DNA of 64,000 bases, from positions 15,346,001 to 15,410,000 of the forward strand of contig CM020511.1 in assembly GCA_009823395.1 (NCBI GenBank), written 5' to 3'. The notes beneath the pieces are model-generated. The model saw nothing but the letters and a program-made list of their open reading frames with translations. It was not told the origin of the DNA and did not search any database. The translations under genes and the position numbers were made by a program. This document shows, one piece after another, positions 52,319-61,595 of the stretch (positions within the stretch are counted from its first letter, which is position 1; each line of letters starts with the position of its first letter). Source of the stretch: Thamnaconus septentrionalis (lineage: Eukaryota; Chordata; Actinopteri; Tetraodontiformes; Monacanthidae).

Positions 52319-53237
52319 CAGCAGAGGGCTGAAGTCATCAGCCGGCCGGCGGGAGGGAGTGAATGGTCCTGCACGACCAGCAGAAAAGAGGTGAAACTGC
52401 GGAGATCCACTGAGGTTCAGCTGCCGTCAGCGGGCGAGAGGAGATGAGCGCTGGACAGACGAACTAAATATCGCACCTTTGTTTTTCTTCATCTTCTTCT
52501 TCGTTGTTCCTCTCTGATGCGATCACTGATGTTTGATTGCTTTTTGGCTTTTACTGCGCGCCTCGCTCTACTTCTGCGTTTTCTCTTGACTGATGCTGAA
52601 ATGGCACCGGGAGCCACCGCGCGCCTGGCGCGCACACACACACCGGGGCACGCAGCGCATCTCCACTGAGCGGAAGGCTCAGTGAGTGAGGGGCAGAGAG
52701 AGGTCACACTGGAGTTCCACGCATGGATGTTAATATCTAAAGTTTTTTGTTTTTGTTTTATTTTATTTAAAAGTAATAATAATCACAAAAGTTGATTATT
52801 ATTTTTCCTATTATTTTCCTCGTCGTTTGTGGACACATCGTTGCTTTTTTTTTTCCTACTACCGGATGAAAGTCGAGATTTTATTTGGCGAGCTTTTCCT
52901 TTTTTTTTCTTTTTTCTTTTTCCAAGGGGAATGCTCTTTATCACAGCAAGGATAACTGATGTCTGACTCAGCCTGGCGTTCTTGGCACGTATGAAGACCC
53001 CATCCAGGATGTTACAATCTAAATGGCCCTGGCATTTTTGGGCCATCGCGCACCACCACCAACACCATCACCACCAGCAGCATAACATATCGCCACATAG
53101 GTCCCGCTGCGCCTAGGGGAGTTGTGCCCTCCGCGCTCTGCCTCCGTCTGGGAGGGTAGGACAAGGAATCTTACCACAGCAAAAGTGACTCGGTGAACAT
53201 TGACAGTTGGCTCTGAGAGTCTCACCTCTGGGCTACT
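52100..53237 (+). promoter_or_regulatory. rspo3: Presumed rspo3 promoter and 5' leader region
   Basis: The stretch just upstream of the start codon differs from the desert before it. It has a C-rich pyrimidine tract (about 52123-52208), a G-rich tract (about 52210-52228), a 38-base GA repeat (52280-52317), a CpG-rich block (about 52540-52680), then a T-rich stretch (52740-52920). No TATA box in a convincing place was seen, so the transcription start cannot be fixed. Placement is inferred from position and base composition; a first non-coding exon farther upstream cannot be excluded. Confidence 0.45.
52280..52317. repeat. (GA)19 microsatellite in the presumed promoter
   Basis: An uninterrupted GA dinucleotide run about 0.9 kb upstream of the rspo3 start codon. 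Confidence 0.97.
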
Positions 53238-53337
53238 ATGCAATTACAACTGATCTCCTTTGTTTTGATCATTTCGCACTGCATGGAATACACTGGTGGT
53301 CAGCAGCACAGCAGCTCCAGGCACCGGCAGCACAAGC
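53238..53337 (+). CDS. rspo3: rspo3 coding exon 1: signal peptide
   Basis: The exon encodes 33 residues plus one base (phase 1). It starts MQLQLISFVLIISHCMEY, close to the start of R-spondin 3 proteins (an LISW-type core followed by MEY). Residues 5-15 form the hydrophobic core of a secretory signal; cleavage is likely near Gly20/Gly21-Gln22. A short His/Arg-rich stretch follows. The start is well supported: an in-frame TGA lies 24 bases upstream (53214-53216), no other in-frame ATG lies between, and position -3 is A. The exon ends at a strong donor, AAGC/GTGAGT; reading through reaches a stop two codons later. The joined codon with exon 2 is CAG (Gln34). Confidence 0.87.
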
Positions 53338-56300
53338 GTGAGTAGCAGGAGCATCTCTCAGTGTGGTCTTTATTTTCTCCCTCTCTCTTTTACCTTATTT
53401 TACTGCTTGAAAAAAGCGTTAATTTAGCTCCATCACTTTTTCTTTTTCTTTTTTATTATTACTCTTAGTTTTTAGTTCTCCCGAAACGCGAAAAAAACTT
53501 AAGATGGCTATAATTCCGCAAACTGACTATTGGAGATTGTGAAAGTCACGGGTCACCTGTTATAAGACCTATCCGATATCACCAAAGGGTTTCTCTCATC
53601 TCTTCCGCTCCACACATGTAAGGCAGCCTAGATTCTTAAATCGGATAGCGGCAAAATCGAGTGCGATTTTACAGCTCGGCGACGCGCCTCTTGTCCCTTC
53701 ACGGCCTAGAGTAGTTAATTAAGTCATAATTGCGCATCTTAATTGCGGCGGCTGGGGTGCGTGGGGCTGCCTGCTTCCAGTCGCTCTCTAGCGGCCAGAG
53801 CGGCGGACTTCAGGCATCCAGCGCGCCGCTCTCTTCCCCTATAGTGAACTATATCACCCGCGCTCATGCTCTCCACGCCGCCCCTTGTTGAAGTTTATGG
53901 TGGACAGTTCTCTCTGATTATGATCCCGATCGCACACAGGGAGTAGCAGAACATCCACGGCGGTCAGAGAATCACAAGCAGTCTTTCAGGATGAGAAATC
54001 TGGTTTCACCTCCTTCTGGTTGCATCACCAATTCCTGAGTTAATGGTTTTTCTTAGTATCTCCACACACGCTGTATCTTCTCCAGATGTTCTCTGTGACT
54101 AATTTCATGAGAGGGGAGCAGGACAACTGGAATATTCCATGTATCACTTGCCAGCATGGGTGAAAACAGTGGGTGATTTACAATAATAGACTCCCAAAGT
54201 GATGTTTTTATCCCTGCCACCTGTGGCTGAATCTCCCCGTACACTCTCCCTTCTCTTTATCAGATCTGCAGTCTGACCGCAGAGACAGCACCGATTTTAT
54301 TTTGTTGTTCGTCTTCCTTTCTATCTCATGACCACCAAAGTGGACTCCCTTTAAAAAAAAAAAAAAAAAAAAAGGCAGAGATGGAGCATCTGGAATTAAG
54401 AGTGTGTTTATTATGACGTTTTAAGAGGGGTCCTGGGGTTACCTTTGCTTTTGGCAGCAGCTCTGTTCAGTGTAGTTTAGGTCAGACTGGAGAATCTGGT
54501 GGAGATTGTTGTGCACTGATTTTGCCAAAAGTCTAATGATTGAGGGCATGATTTGTTCTGCATGCAGTAGACTGATTATTCTCAGAGCTGCTGGGTTGTT
54601 CTCTTCTAATGTGGGTTATCTGTAGATGCTGCGGTGTCAGATTTATACACTCTGTATCAAGAGACATGGATTCTTCCCTTTAATGTTTATATTGCACTAA
54701 ACAGTAATAAAGAGCCTCTTGGCGCAGTGTGAGAGAGGGGCAGCAAAAAGGGTTCAGAGCTTTGATTCTACACAGAAAAAGGTGAAAAAAGAAAACTGCA
54801 TTGGTTTGAATTGAAGGTCGCAAGCACCAGTTTTTAACAGGAAGGTAAAAGGGAGGAGGCATGAGGCTTTAAACAGCGGGCTAACTATGTTTTTATTTTG
54901 TTTATTTAATTGTGACAGGCTGCAATGTAAAAGGGAAAATTGGCACAAATTGGTCATTTAAAACCAGTTTGTTTATTTAAAAAAAATATGGACTCTAAAA
55001 AAGATTACACTAAAACAGATTTAAAAACGCGTTATCTTACAGTCAATCTAATTTGTTACTAATCAACCACGTGGGTGTTCCACAGCATTCCCTGCCTCTC
55101 TGGACTGACTCACGGTACAGTAATTGAGTTGTGCCTCGAGGAATCCAAACTTCCTCTGAGGATGTAGCTATCTAACACTTCCAGAGATATCAGGGAGGAT
55201 GGAGTGATTAGTTGGCGAAGGGGTGAATGAGTACAGAGGGAGAGAAGGGGGTAGCGCAGTGAGACGGGAGGTTAATGACCATCGAGTCAAGTGGCCAGAA
55301 TTACCGTGCAGAGACAGAACCCGAGTTCCGCGCTTCCTGTCTGCGATGTTGCATCCAAGAATGAAAGCGGGTGGGTGCCATAGGTGCTAATTACATATGA
55401 CAGAGGGAGATTAGGAAGAGTTCTGTTTTGATTTCCGCCAAACCGCCGGATCAAGTGTCCCAACGTGAGTGGACCGCTACCTCATGTGTGGTGCCCCGGT
55501 GCGTGCAGGCATGTGAATTATGTTTATGCATATGTAACTTTTGCGGTATGTTACGCAAGATAGCTGCGTCCAACTGAGGTTTTTTGCGATTGCGAGTGCA
55601 AGGCCAAATTCCTACATCTTAAGACTTCTGTGAATCAGGGCGCCTTGGCAAGAGCACATGCGGGCAAATGGACAGCAGTTATAAAGATTGCTGAGATATT
55701 TCAAACAAAGTGCTCGTGATCTATCGTAAGCTGGCAGCTACACTCAGAAACAAGAGGAGACAGAATAGGACCAGATGAATTATTTGGCACTAGATGCCAG
55801 GGCTGGAGAGGACGTTCAGGGGTTGCTTTTAATTTTCCTACCACCGGCACCCAAACAGCTTCTTGGAATACACGTAAAGCATGCAGAGTGTGAATGTGTA
55901 AGGAGGCTGCAACATACTCGACACTGGGTTTATTTTCTCTTCCACCAGAATATATTTTGGTTTGGATATACCTTCCAAGTTTTGTTTTTTGTTTTTTTCC
56001 ATCGATAGAAAGGTGCCAAAGTTGTTTAACATTCATCAGTTTAAGTCGTTCTTTCCAAACTGCATAAACGTTTGAAAAAACAAACAAACATATAATTTAA
56101 CAAAAAAACACCCATTCATGTCAACAGTGGAATGTTGGAATTTCTAGTGGGCGTGGAATTCTATCCAATTTTGTACAAAAATGTACATTTGATTACCAAT
56201 CGTACAACAGACTAAAAACAATTAATTTAATTTGTAAATAGGATAATAAATCTCTCTTAGATGACAGAATTTTAAATAGTAATGAAGTCCTGACTTTTTC

Positions 56301-58338
56301 ACCTGGCCTCGAAGTTGAAACCAGTAACTGGCTCTTTACTAACTGGCAGACTCAGAGAAAACCAAGAAAACCAATTCTAAGTTCATGCCACTTTGTGCTG
56401 CGCCAGCCTCACTGTTGAAAACCACGCGGGCCACACACACTGGCAGCAGCAGACTGTTTTCTAGTTGCTTGAATCCAAAGCAAGGTCAACATTTCATGAT
56501 GTACACATAAAAAAAGTTCAAGTTGCCAACAAGTGACAATGACACATAAAGAGATACCATAAGACTATAGCAATCAGTTTACTCACCAGCTCCAACGAAA
56601 CATGTGCCCTGCTTCTCGCGTAAATTCAAATATTGACCGATTCCTAAAGAAAGTTACGTGACTTGTCCAGCCACTACAACGTATCTTCTTAACTTACATC
56701 AATTAGACCAAACAGCAGAAATGCGAAGATTTACCCTTGAAATCAGATCAGTCTAAAGTGTGAAACCGCGAACCATCACGGCAAAAAAACATTGCGTTAC
56801 ACTGTGCAGAGGAGCTGTGTCAGCAGAGGAGCATTATGTAGTCTTTACTATAAACTCCAATGAGAATTACAGAGTTACACTTGGTAATTTTGTTTTTTAA
56901 ATGGTGGGGCAAAAGACAATTTTTGAGAGCCCAATCAAGTCACACCCTGCATGCCGCCTATGATGAAACAACAATACAAACACATTAAAGAAAATGTTTC
57001 TTGTGGATCTCTGAGAGCGGTGGGATGCTGATCAAGAGTCTATAAATAGTGCGATTTCAAGAGTGTGAGTTCGCTTTATCAGCATCTGCCTCTTTCTATT
57101 AAATTTTTAATGGAAACATACAAAGTCTGTAAAACAGGTGAGCATCAAAGCCTCCACTAGGTGAAACAACCACATATATCACAGAACAGTTTGTCCACCG
57201 TGGGGCACTAGTGTGATCAGAAGATGGTTATTAAACACATAACATATGAACTGGGGCAGTCTGCATTATTGATTTGAACTCAAACTGAATTATTTGAGAT
57301 ATTTTAAACCTTAATGGAGAGAATGTGTTCCAACTTTCAACCTATTTTGCAAAAAAGTGTAAAAAAAAAAAAAAAAAGAGAAAATCATATCCCACTGCCG
57401 TCCAAAGAAAATTTCAAAAAGATATACACAACTGTCTTGTTACTGTTGGAAAACACTGTGCAACATCAACTCCCCTCTTTATTACTTTCACTCTTTGGCC
57501 TTCATGAGATCCATATGGGACCAACAATAATATTGAATCTAGCCTTGAAAACACACTCGCTGGTTCTGCTCGCGAGTATGTTTTGTTCGAACTGTCAATT
57601 TCACCGCACCCAAATGAATTCTGAAACATCCTTCCCTCCTGTCAACAGAGATATCTGGTGTGAGCTCAGGGTGCCAGCAGGGTGGCTGTCTGACCTGCTC
57701 CGACTACAATGGCTGCCTGTCCTGCAAGCCGCGATTCTTCATGCATTTGGAGAGAATCGGGATGAAGCAAATCGGCGTGTGCATGACTTCCTGCCCCCTG
57801 GGCTTTTACGGCACACGCTCCCCAGAGAGAAACACATGCACAAGTAAGACACGACACAAAGCAACTTTGAATAACTTGCTGAAATTTGGAAGGTATGAGA
57901 GAAGCAACTTCAGTAATTGTTTGTCTTCCCATGCAGTTGGAGCTTCTGGCCTAAAAAAAGAATAATCAAGATAGCAACAAAAAAAATTCTCAGCCTTGTC
58001 TTGAGTTAAATGTGGCCTCCTTACAGTGTGTTTTACTGAGACGTGACAAGCACAAGCACCAGTAGTCTATAGTCGGCTCCACGGCATAGTCAAAATATAT
58101 GTCGCCACTACATATACACATCTTTACGAGCCACTGCCTCGAGACTTGCTTGGGAATAGTAGCATCATGTACACACACAGCACGTCCTTAAATAACTTAA
58201 AACCCTTGATAGCTGTCACGTCCGGTCCGTAATTCAATTCTAGTGCTGCTTTACTTGAAGTCCCACATCACAAGTCGCCCAGTAGGGCATCAATCTGCCA
58301 GCTGTGGGCCTGTATTCCTCACTGTATTCCCAGGGACG

Positions 58339-58394
<56 letters not shown>

Positions 58395-59869
58395 ACCTGT
58401 ATAAGTAACACGCTCGACACACTCGATAACTTGTGCCTTTAAAATAAACTCTGGCGGTGGGTCTGTGTTTTTCTGTCAAGAGTGCAGGTTGGAGTGCGAC
58501 TCCTGCTTCAACAAGAACTTCTGCACACGCTGCCGGGCAGGATTCTACCTTCACCTGGGCAAATGCCAGGAGATCTGCCCCGAAGGCCTGGTCGGCAGTG
58601 ACACACAAAGGGAGTGTGTTTCCAGTACGTATGAAGAGGTTCACACTAGACGTAAAAACTCAAGCTGTTCTATCTTAAGAGTAAAACTGTCGCATCATCA
58701 CCAGCGCTCAGTGTGATTGTCCCTACATCTCAGGCTCAGCTGTCCATTCTGCATGCAGGGCATACATTTGTTGGGGAAAATGGACAGATTTAGGTGGCAG
58801 GGCAACGTAATCAGTCAGCTAGCAGTGTCATACCACAATATTTGTAAACAGGGAAAGCAAAATCTAAAATCGGCAAAAGCAAAGAGGGTTAAGAAGCCAT
58901 CACTGCTCCAGTGACAAACAAAAGGCATATAAATTAAATAAAGAGATAAGCAGAGCTTGCAGATAATGTGCTTGTGTTCCTCATCAGATTCAGCAACACA
59001 AGCACATCATCATCACTGAGGAACACACCTTGACTCTTCAACGTTTGCTCATCAAACATTGTGGCTTCTTCTTCTTCTTTGCTGCCCTCCACAGGCTACC
59101 AAAAGTGCTGTCCTCCATCTGCCATATTTCTTCAAGTTAATTTCCTTTCTATCGTAGACAAAATGTAAATTAAATTTCAATTGATCGAGCAAGCCCCTGA
59201 GGATTTTTTTATCAATTAACTGCAGAAAAGATTCCAACATCGGAACACATTTCAGTGCATTCTAAACAGGTTACCGCTATTGATTTATCTCGACAACGCA
59301 GCGTCCAGTTTTGTATGTTTAGCTGCAAGGCCTTTTATCTTCGTTTGATGGAGGCAAATGGAAAGGACGGAGGTAAAGGTAAAATGAGAGACCGAACGAA
59401 GACTAAAAAACACCGTCTTGCCATTACAGGGTGCCCTGCAGACTGCGACTCGTGCGTGAACAGCGAGACATGTACGAGGTGCCGACCAGGCCTGTACCTG
59501 CTCAGTGGGAGGTGCCACCATGTCTGTCCAGAGCAGTTTGAGCCCAACGACAAACTCATGGAGTGCACAGCTAAAGGTAGGTCCTACGGAAAGGAACAAA
59601 AACGGCCAGGATCAGTCAGTCCGGTCGGATCCAACGATCTTAGGCGCGCGCTGAAAGATCCCTCACCCTCTGCTTCCCCCTCCCAGTGCATTGCCAGGTG
59701 GGCGAGTGGAGCGAGTGGAGCCCTTGCGCCAGGGCTGGTAGACCCTGTTGGATCAAGCGGAATCAGACCCGCACACGGCAGATCCTTCAGTACCCGTCAC
59801 TCCTTGGGAATCCCTGCCCAGAGGTCTCAGAGGTCAGAGAGTGCCCGGTCAAGAGGAGGAAATGTCAAG
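53238..59869 (+). CDS. rspo3: R-spondin 3-like secreted Wnt agonist, five coding exons, C-terminal exon not found
   Basis: Joining five exons with GT-AG introns gives one open frame of about 256 residues: signal peptide (about 1-21), Fu1 (about 42-97), Fu2 (100-144), an extra furin-like repeat (148-192) and a TSP1 domain (198-255). All introns are phase 1. The match to R-spondin 3 rests on short stretches typical of that paralogue: SDYNGCLSCKPR and LERIGMKQIGVC in Fu1, and CFNKNFCT and GFYLHLGKC in Fu2. R-spondins 1 and 2 differ clearly there. Family knowledge: R-spondins bridge LGR4/5/6 and ZNRF3/RNF43 and so stabilise Frizzled receptors. Introns are 4311, 637, 805 and 110 bases. Mammalian RSPO3 has two furin repeats and five exons; here there are three repeats, and the basic tail would be a sixth exon. 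The paralogue call is firm on Fu1 and Fu2 and less so on the TSP1 domain. Confidence 0.88.
53338..57648 (+). other. rspo3: rspo3 intron 1 (4.3 kb)
   Basis: It runs from donor GTGAGT to acceptor CAACAG. The first 600 bases are richer in CpG than the rest, which is AT-rich. It contains a 22-base A run (54353-54374) and an A-rich run (57359-57377). I found no exon-like open frame with domain similarity in it. First introns of developmental genes often hold enhancers, but nothing here proves that. Confidence 0.8.
57649..57843 (+). CDS. rspo3: rspo3 coding exon 2: first furin-like repeat (Fu1)
   Basis: The exon has 195 bases, phase 1 at both ends. The acceptor is TTCCCTCCTGTCAACAG, with a good pyrimidine tract; the donor is ACAA/GTAAGA. 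It encodes residues 34-99 with eight cysteines (42, 47, 50, 56, 59, 78, 82, 97), the full pattern for Fu1. The hairpin LERIGMKQIGVC keeps the Arg (69) and Gln (74) that correspond to Arg66 and Gln71 of human RSPO1, residues known to contact ZNRF3/RNF43. By inference this repeat should still recruit the ubiquitin ligase. Confidence 0.9.
57844..58480 (+). other. rspo3: rspo3 intron 2, containing a (CA)n array
   Basis: This 637-base GT-AG intron separates Fu1 and Fu2. Its main content is the CA dinucleotide array at 58342-58389. No coding content was seen. Confidence 0.85.
58342..58389. repeat. (AC)24 microsatellite in rspo3 intron 2
   Basis: Uninterrupted AC run ending 91 bases before the Fu2 exon. 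Confidence 0.97.
58481..58624 (+). CDS. rspo3: rspo3 coding exon 3: second furin-like repeat (Fu2)
   Basis: The exon has 144 bases, phase 1 at both ends. The acceptor is GTGTTTTTCTGTCAAG and the donor TCCA/GTACGT. It encodes residues 99-147, with cysteines at 100, 104, 107, 113, 116, 127, 131 and 144. CFNKNFC keeps both phenylalanines (108 and 112) that correspond to Phe106 and Phe110 of human RSPO1, the pair that inserts into LGR4/5/6. This exon can therefore account for receptor binding. A long (CA)n repeat ends about 90 bases before its acceptor. Confidence 0.9.
58625..59429 (+). other. rspo3: rspo3 intron 3, before the extra furin exon
   Basis: This 805-base GT-AG intron lies between Fu2 and Fu3. 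Its last 40 bases are purine-rich until a short pyrimidine stretch just before the acceptor. The frame of exon 4 is open upstream into the intron (from about 59255), so frame alone does not set the exon start; the CATTACAG acceptor and phase matching do. Confidence 0.8.
59430..59576 (+). CDS. rspo3: rspo3 coding exon 4: additional furin-like repeat (Fu3)
   Basis: The exon has 147 bases (a multiple of three), phase 1 at both ends; the donor is AAAG/GTAGGT. It encodes residues 147-196 with cysteines at 148, 152, 155, 161, 164, 175, 179 and 192, the same spacing as Fu2. By hand alignment without gaps, about 22 of 45 positions match Fu2, including CDSC, CTRCR and CPE. Where Fu2 has the two LGR-contacting phenylalanines, this repeat has Val156 and Thr160, so classical LGR binding is unlikely. 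The acceptor, GTCTTGCCATTACAG, follows a purine-rich stretch and has a weaker pyrimidine tract than the other exons. The likely origin is tandem duplication of the Fu2 exon. Mammalian RSPO1-4 have two repeats. I have an unverified memory that fish rspo3 genes may carry an extra one. Confidence 0.85.
59577..59686 (+). other. rspo3: rspo3 intron 4, very short (110 bases)
   Basis: Donor GTAGGT, acceptor CTCCCAG. It is 110 bases long, not a multiple of three, and has no in-frame stop when read from exon 4. If retained, it moves the TSP1 exon into another frame that stays open to 59947. Confidence 0.83.
59687..59869 (+). CDS. rspo3: rspo3 coding exon 5: thrombospondin type-1 domain
   Basis: The exon has 183 bases, phase 1 at both ends. 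The acceptor CTGCTTCCCCCTCCCAG is strong; the donor is CAAG/GTAAAG. It encodes residues 196-257 with six cysteines (198, 209, 216, 239, 248, 255). GEWSEWSPC carries the WxxWxxC motif, whose tryptophans (203, 206) are typical C-mannosylation sites. KRNQTRTRQI supplies the basic strand that binds heparan sulfate in this family and includes an N-glycosylation sequon (Asn221-Gln-Thr). The domain ends KRRKC, as in other R-spondins. Only 110 bases separate it from exon 4. Confidence 0.88.
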
Positions 59870-60369
59870 GTAAAGACACAAACTTGCGACGTGTTTGTCT
59901 TTGCGAAAGGGGAAAACGTTGTTTTTTTCCGAGGTGCTACCTCTTAGCGGTAACCGCTGACCCGCGATGACCTGTGCCAACAGCAGACTTTGTGACACAT
60001 GGCACGAGTTCCACACTCTATGAATTCCAGACCCCGGCGCTTCGAGCTTGTTCAATCAGAGCTCATCGCTCTTCCGCCCGGGACTACGACTGTTTACTCA
60101 GAGGATTGTCATTGTGGTCAGAGGGAGGACAGTGGGTGGAACGCACATGTGTGGTGTTGCAACGGCGTTCCCACAAGCCTTTTGGGGATTTCTATTTTTT
60201 AAAGCACAAAAACAGCTTTTCCCTGCTCCTGGTAAACACGGAGTGGCGCGATTAGTGGCGGGAAAGAGGGGAGAGCGCAGAACTGGCCCTGCGGCGGGGT
60301 AGTCCCGTTTCTGAAAAATCCAACCGTTTACGATCTGTGTTGTGTGTGCTGCATGTGTGCGTGCGTGCA

Positions 60370-60372
<3 letters not shown>

Positions 60373-60403
<31 letters not shown>
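60373..60403. repeat. (GT)15 microsatellite
   Basis: Uninterrupted GT run, complementary to the AC array at 60717-60771. Confidence 0.96.
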
Positions 60404-60404
<1 letters not shown>

Positions 60405-60713
60405 TTCGGGGGTTGGTTGGCGGCTGGTTGTTTTCGAGCCTGGACTCACTGCAGTGTTCAATGACAAATCGCAGACGGGGTAGGAGGCTGAGATCCAGCC
60501 CCTCTGGGCCTCACACTTACAGAACAAACAGCGTTTGCGTGCGCGCAAGTGTTCGAGTTTGCGCACGCGTGTGTGTCTGCGAGCATGTATGTGTGTGATA
60601 CTGCAGAAAAGCAGTTGACTGCTGCGGAGCAGAAACAGCCACCCCAACATCAACATCCTCCCCCGGGGAGGCACGCGGCCACCAGGGGATCAGTATTGGT
60701 TTTATCCCCGCAG

Positions 60714-60716
<3 letters not shown>

Positions 60717-60771
<55 letters not shown>
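60717..60771. repeat. (CA)27 microsatellite
   Basis: The longest CA run in the window. Confidence 0.97.
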
Positions 60772-60773
<2 letters not shown>

Positions 60774-61130
60774 ATAGAGACAGACCTTCTCGATTTCAAG
60801 CGCGACAGACAAGTGCACACTTTTTTACGCATTTACACCGGCACTTCATGCCGCCACTGTCCGGCTCTCGTTCTCAGTGCTAATTTGCGAAAGAGTCGAG
60901 CGGCTGTGCCCCCTCTGTCGCCGCCCCTCCCCCCGCCTTTCTCACTCTCACTTCTATCTGTATCGCTCTCCGCGTCCAATCCCTCCCATCCTCCTCACCC
61001 GCACACACTCCATACCACACCAAAGAAAACATAGACCCCCGCATAAGCTCCCCGCCGGCGCTCCCGGTCAGCCGGGTCGGGGCCGAGACTCCAGCGCGGA
61101 GTCGACGGCTATGTTGATCTAGCCTGAGCC

Positions 61131-61163
61131 TGGTGGTGGTGGTGGTGGTGGTGGTGGTGGTGG
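61131..61163. repeat. (TGG)11 microsatellite
   Basis: Eleven perfect TGG units in a GC-rich stretch. Confidence 0.97.
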
Positions 61164-61564
61164 GGTGTGGCATGGGAGCGGGGGTGGGATTGGGGGCGGC
61201 GGTGGTGGCAGTAGGGCGGCGGCGGTTTTTCCGGACAAAAGGAGGTGAGCCGCAGAAGGGAAAGACATGAGCAGAAAGCGGATAAAGAAAGACAAAAACA
61301 GCAACGGCTACAACAAAAAAAAGGTCTGCCTTCCTCGCCAGAGACCCTGTTTATCAGCGTTTGCTTGTGATTAGAGAGTTTGCCCCAGTTCTGACCGCAC
61401 CGCTGCGGTGAATGAGTGCTAATTATCTACCATGGCGTGTTCTCTCGGCGCTGTTTACGTTCTTGCACACGCTAGGAGGTCAGTGGTCCAACCCTTGAGA
61501 GCCCCCCCGGTAATTCCCCCCGCAGCCCTCAGACACTGATACATCCTCCCGCTCTCTTCTTCCT

Positions 61565-61566
<2 letters not shown>

Positions 61567-61594
<28 letters not shown>
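61567..61594. repeat. T28 homopolymer
   Basis: Uninterrupted T run preceded by a pyrimidine-rich stretch. Confidence 0.95.

Positions 61595-61595
<1 letters not shown>

Noticed and set aside
59974..60255. A 93-codon plus frame just downstream of the TSP1 exon, considered as the last rspo3 exon.
   Set aside because: Not Lys/Arg-rich, no similarity to known R-spondin tails, and no good pyrimidine tract before a phase-compatible acceptor.
60549..61034. A 161-codon plus frame.
   Set aside because: Much of it is a Thr-His run encoded by the CA array plus pyrimidine-rich low-complexity sequence.
61212..61379. Possible rspo3 terminal exon: a frame reading VSRRRERHEQKADKERQKQQ and onward to a stop.
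   Set aside because: Its basic, Gln-rich character resembles an R-spondin tail. However, the available AG acceptors at 61211, 61214, 61241 and 61244 join it in phase 0, while exon 5 ends in phase 1. The only phase-compatible AG (61249) serves a different frame and sits in purine-rich sequence.
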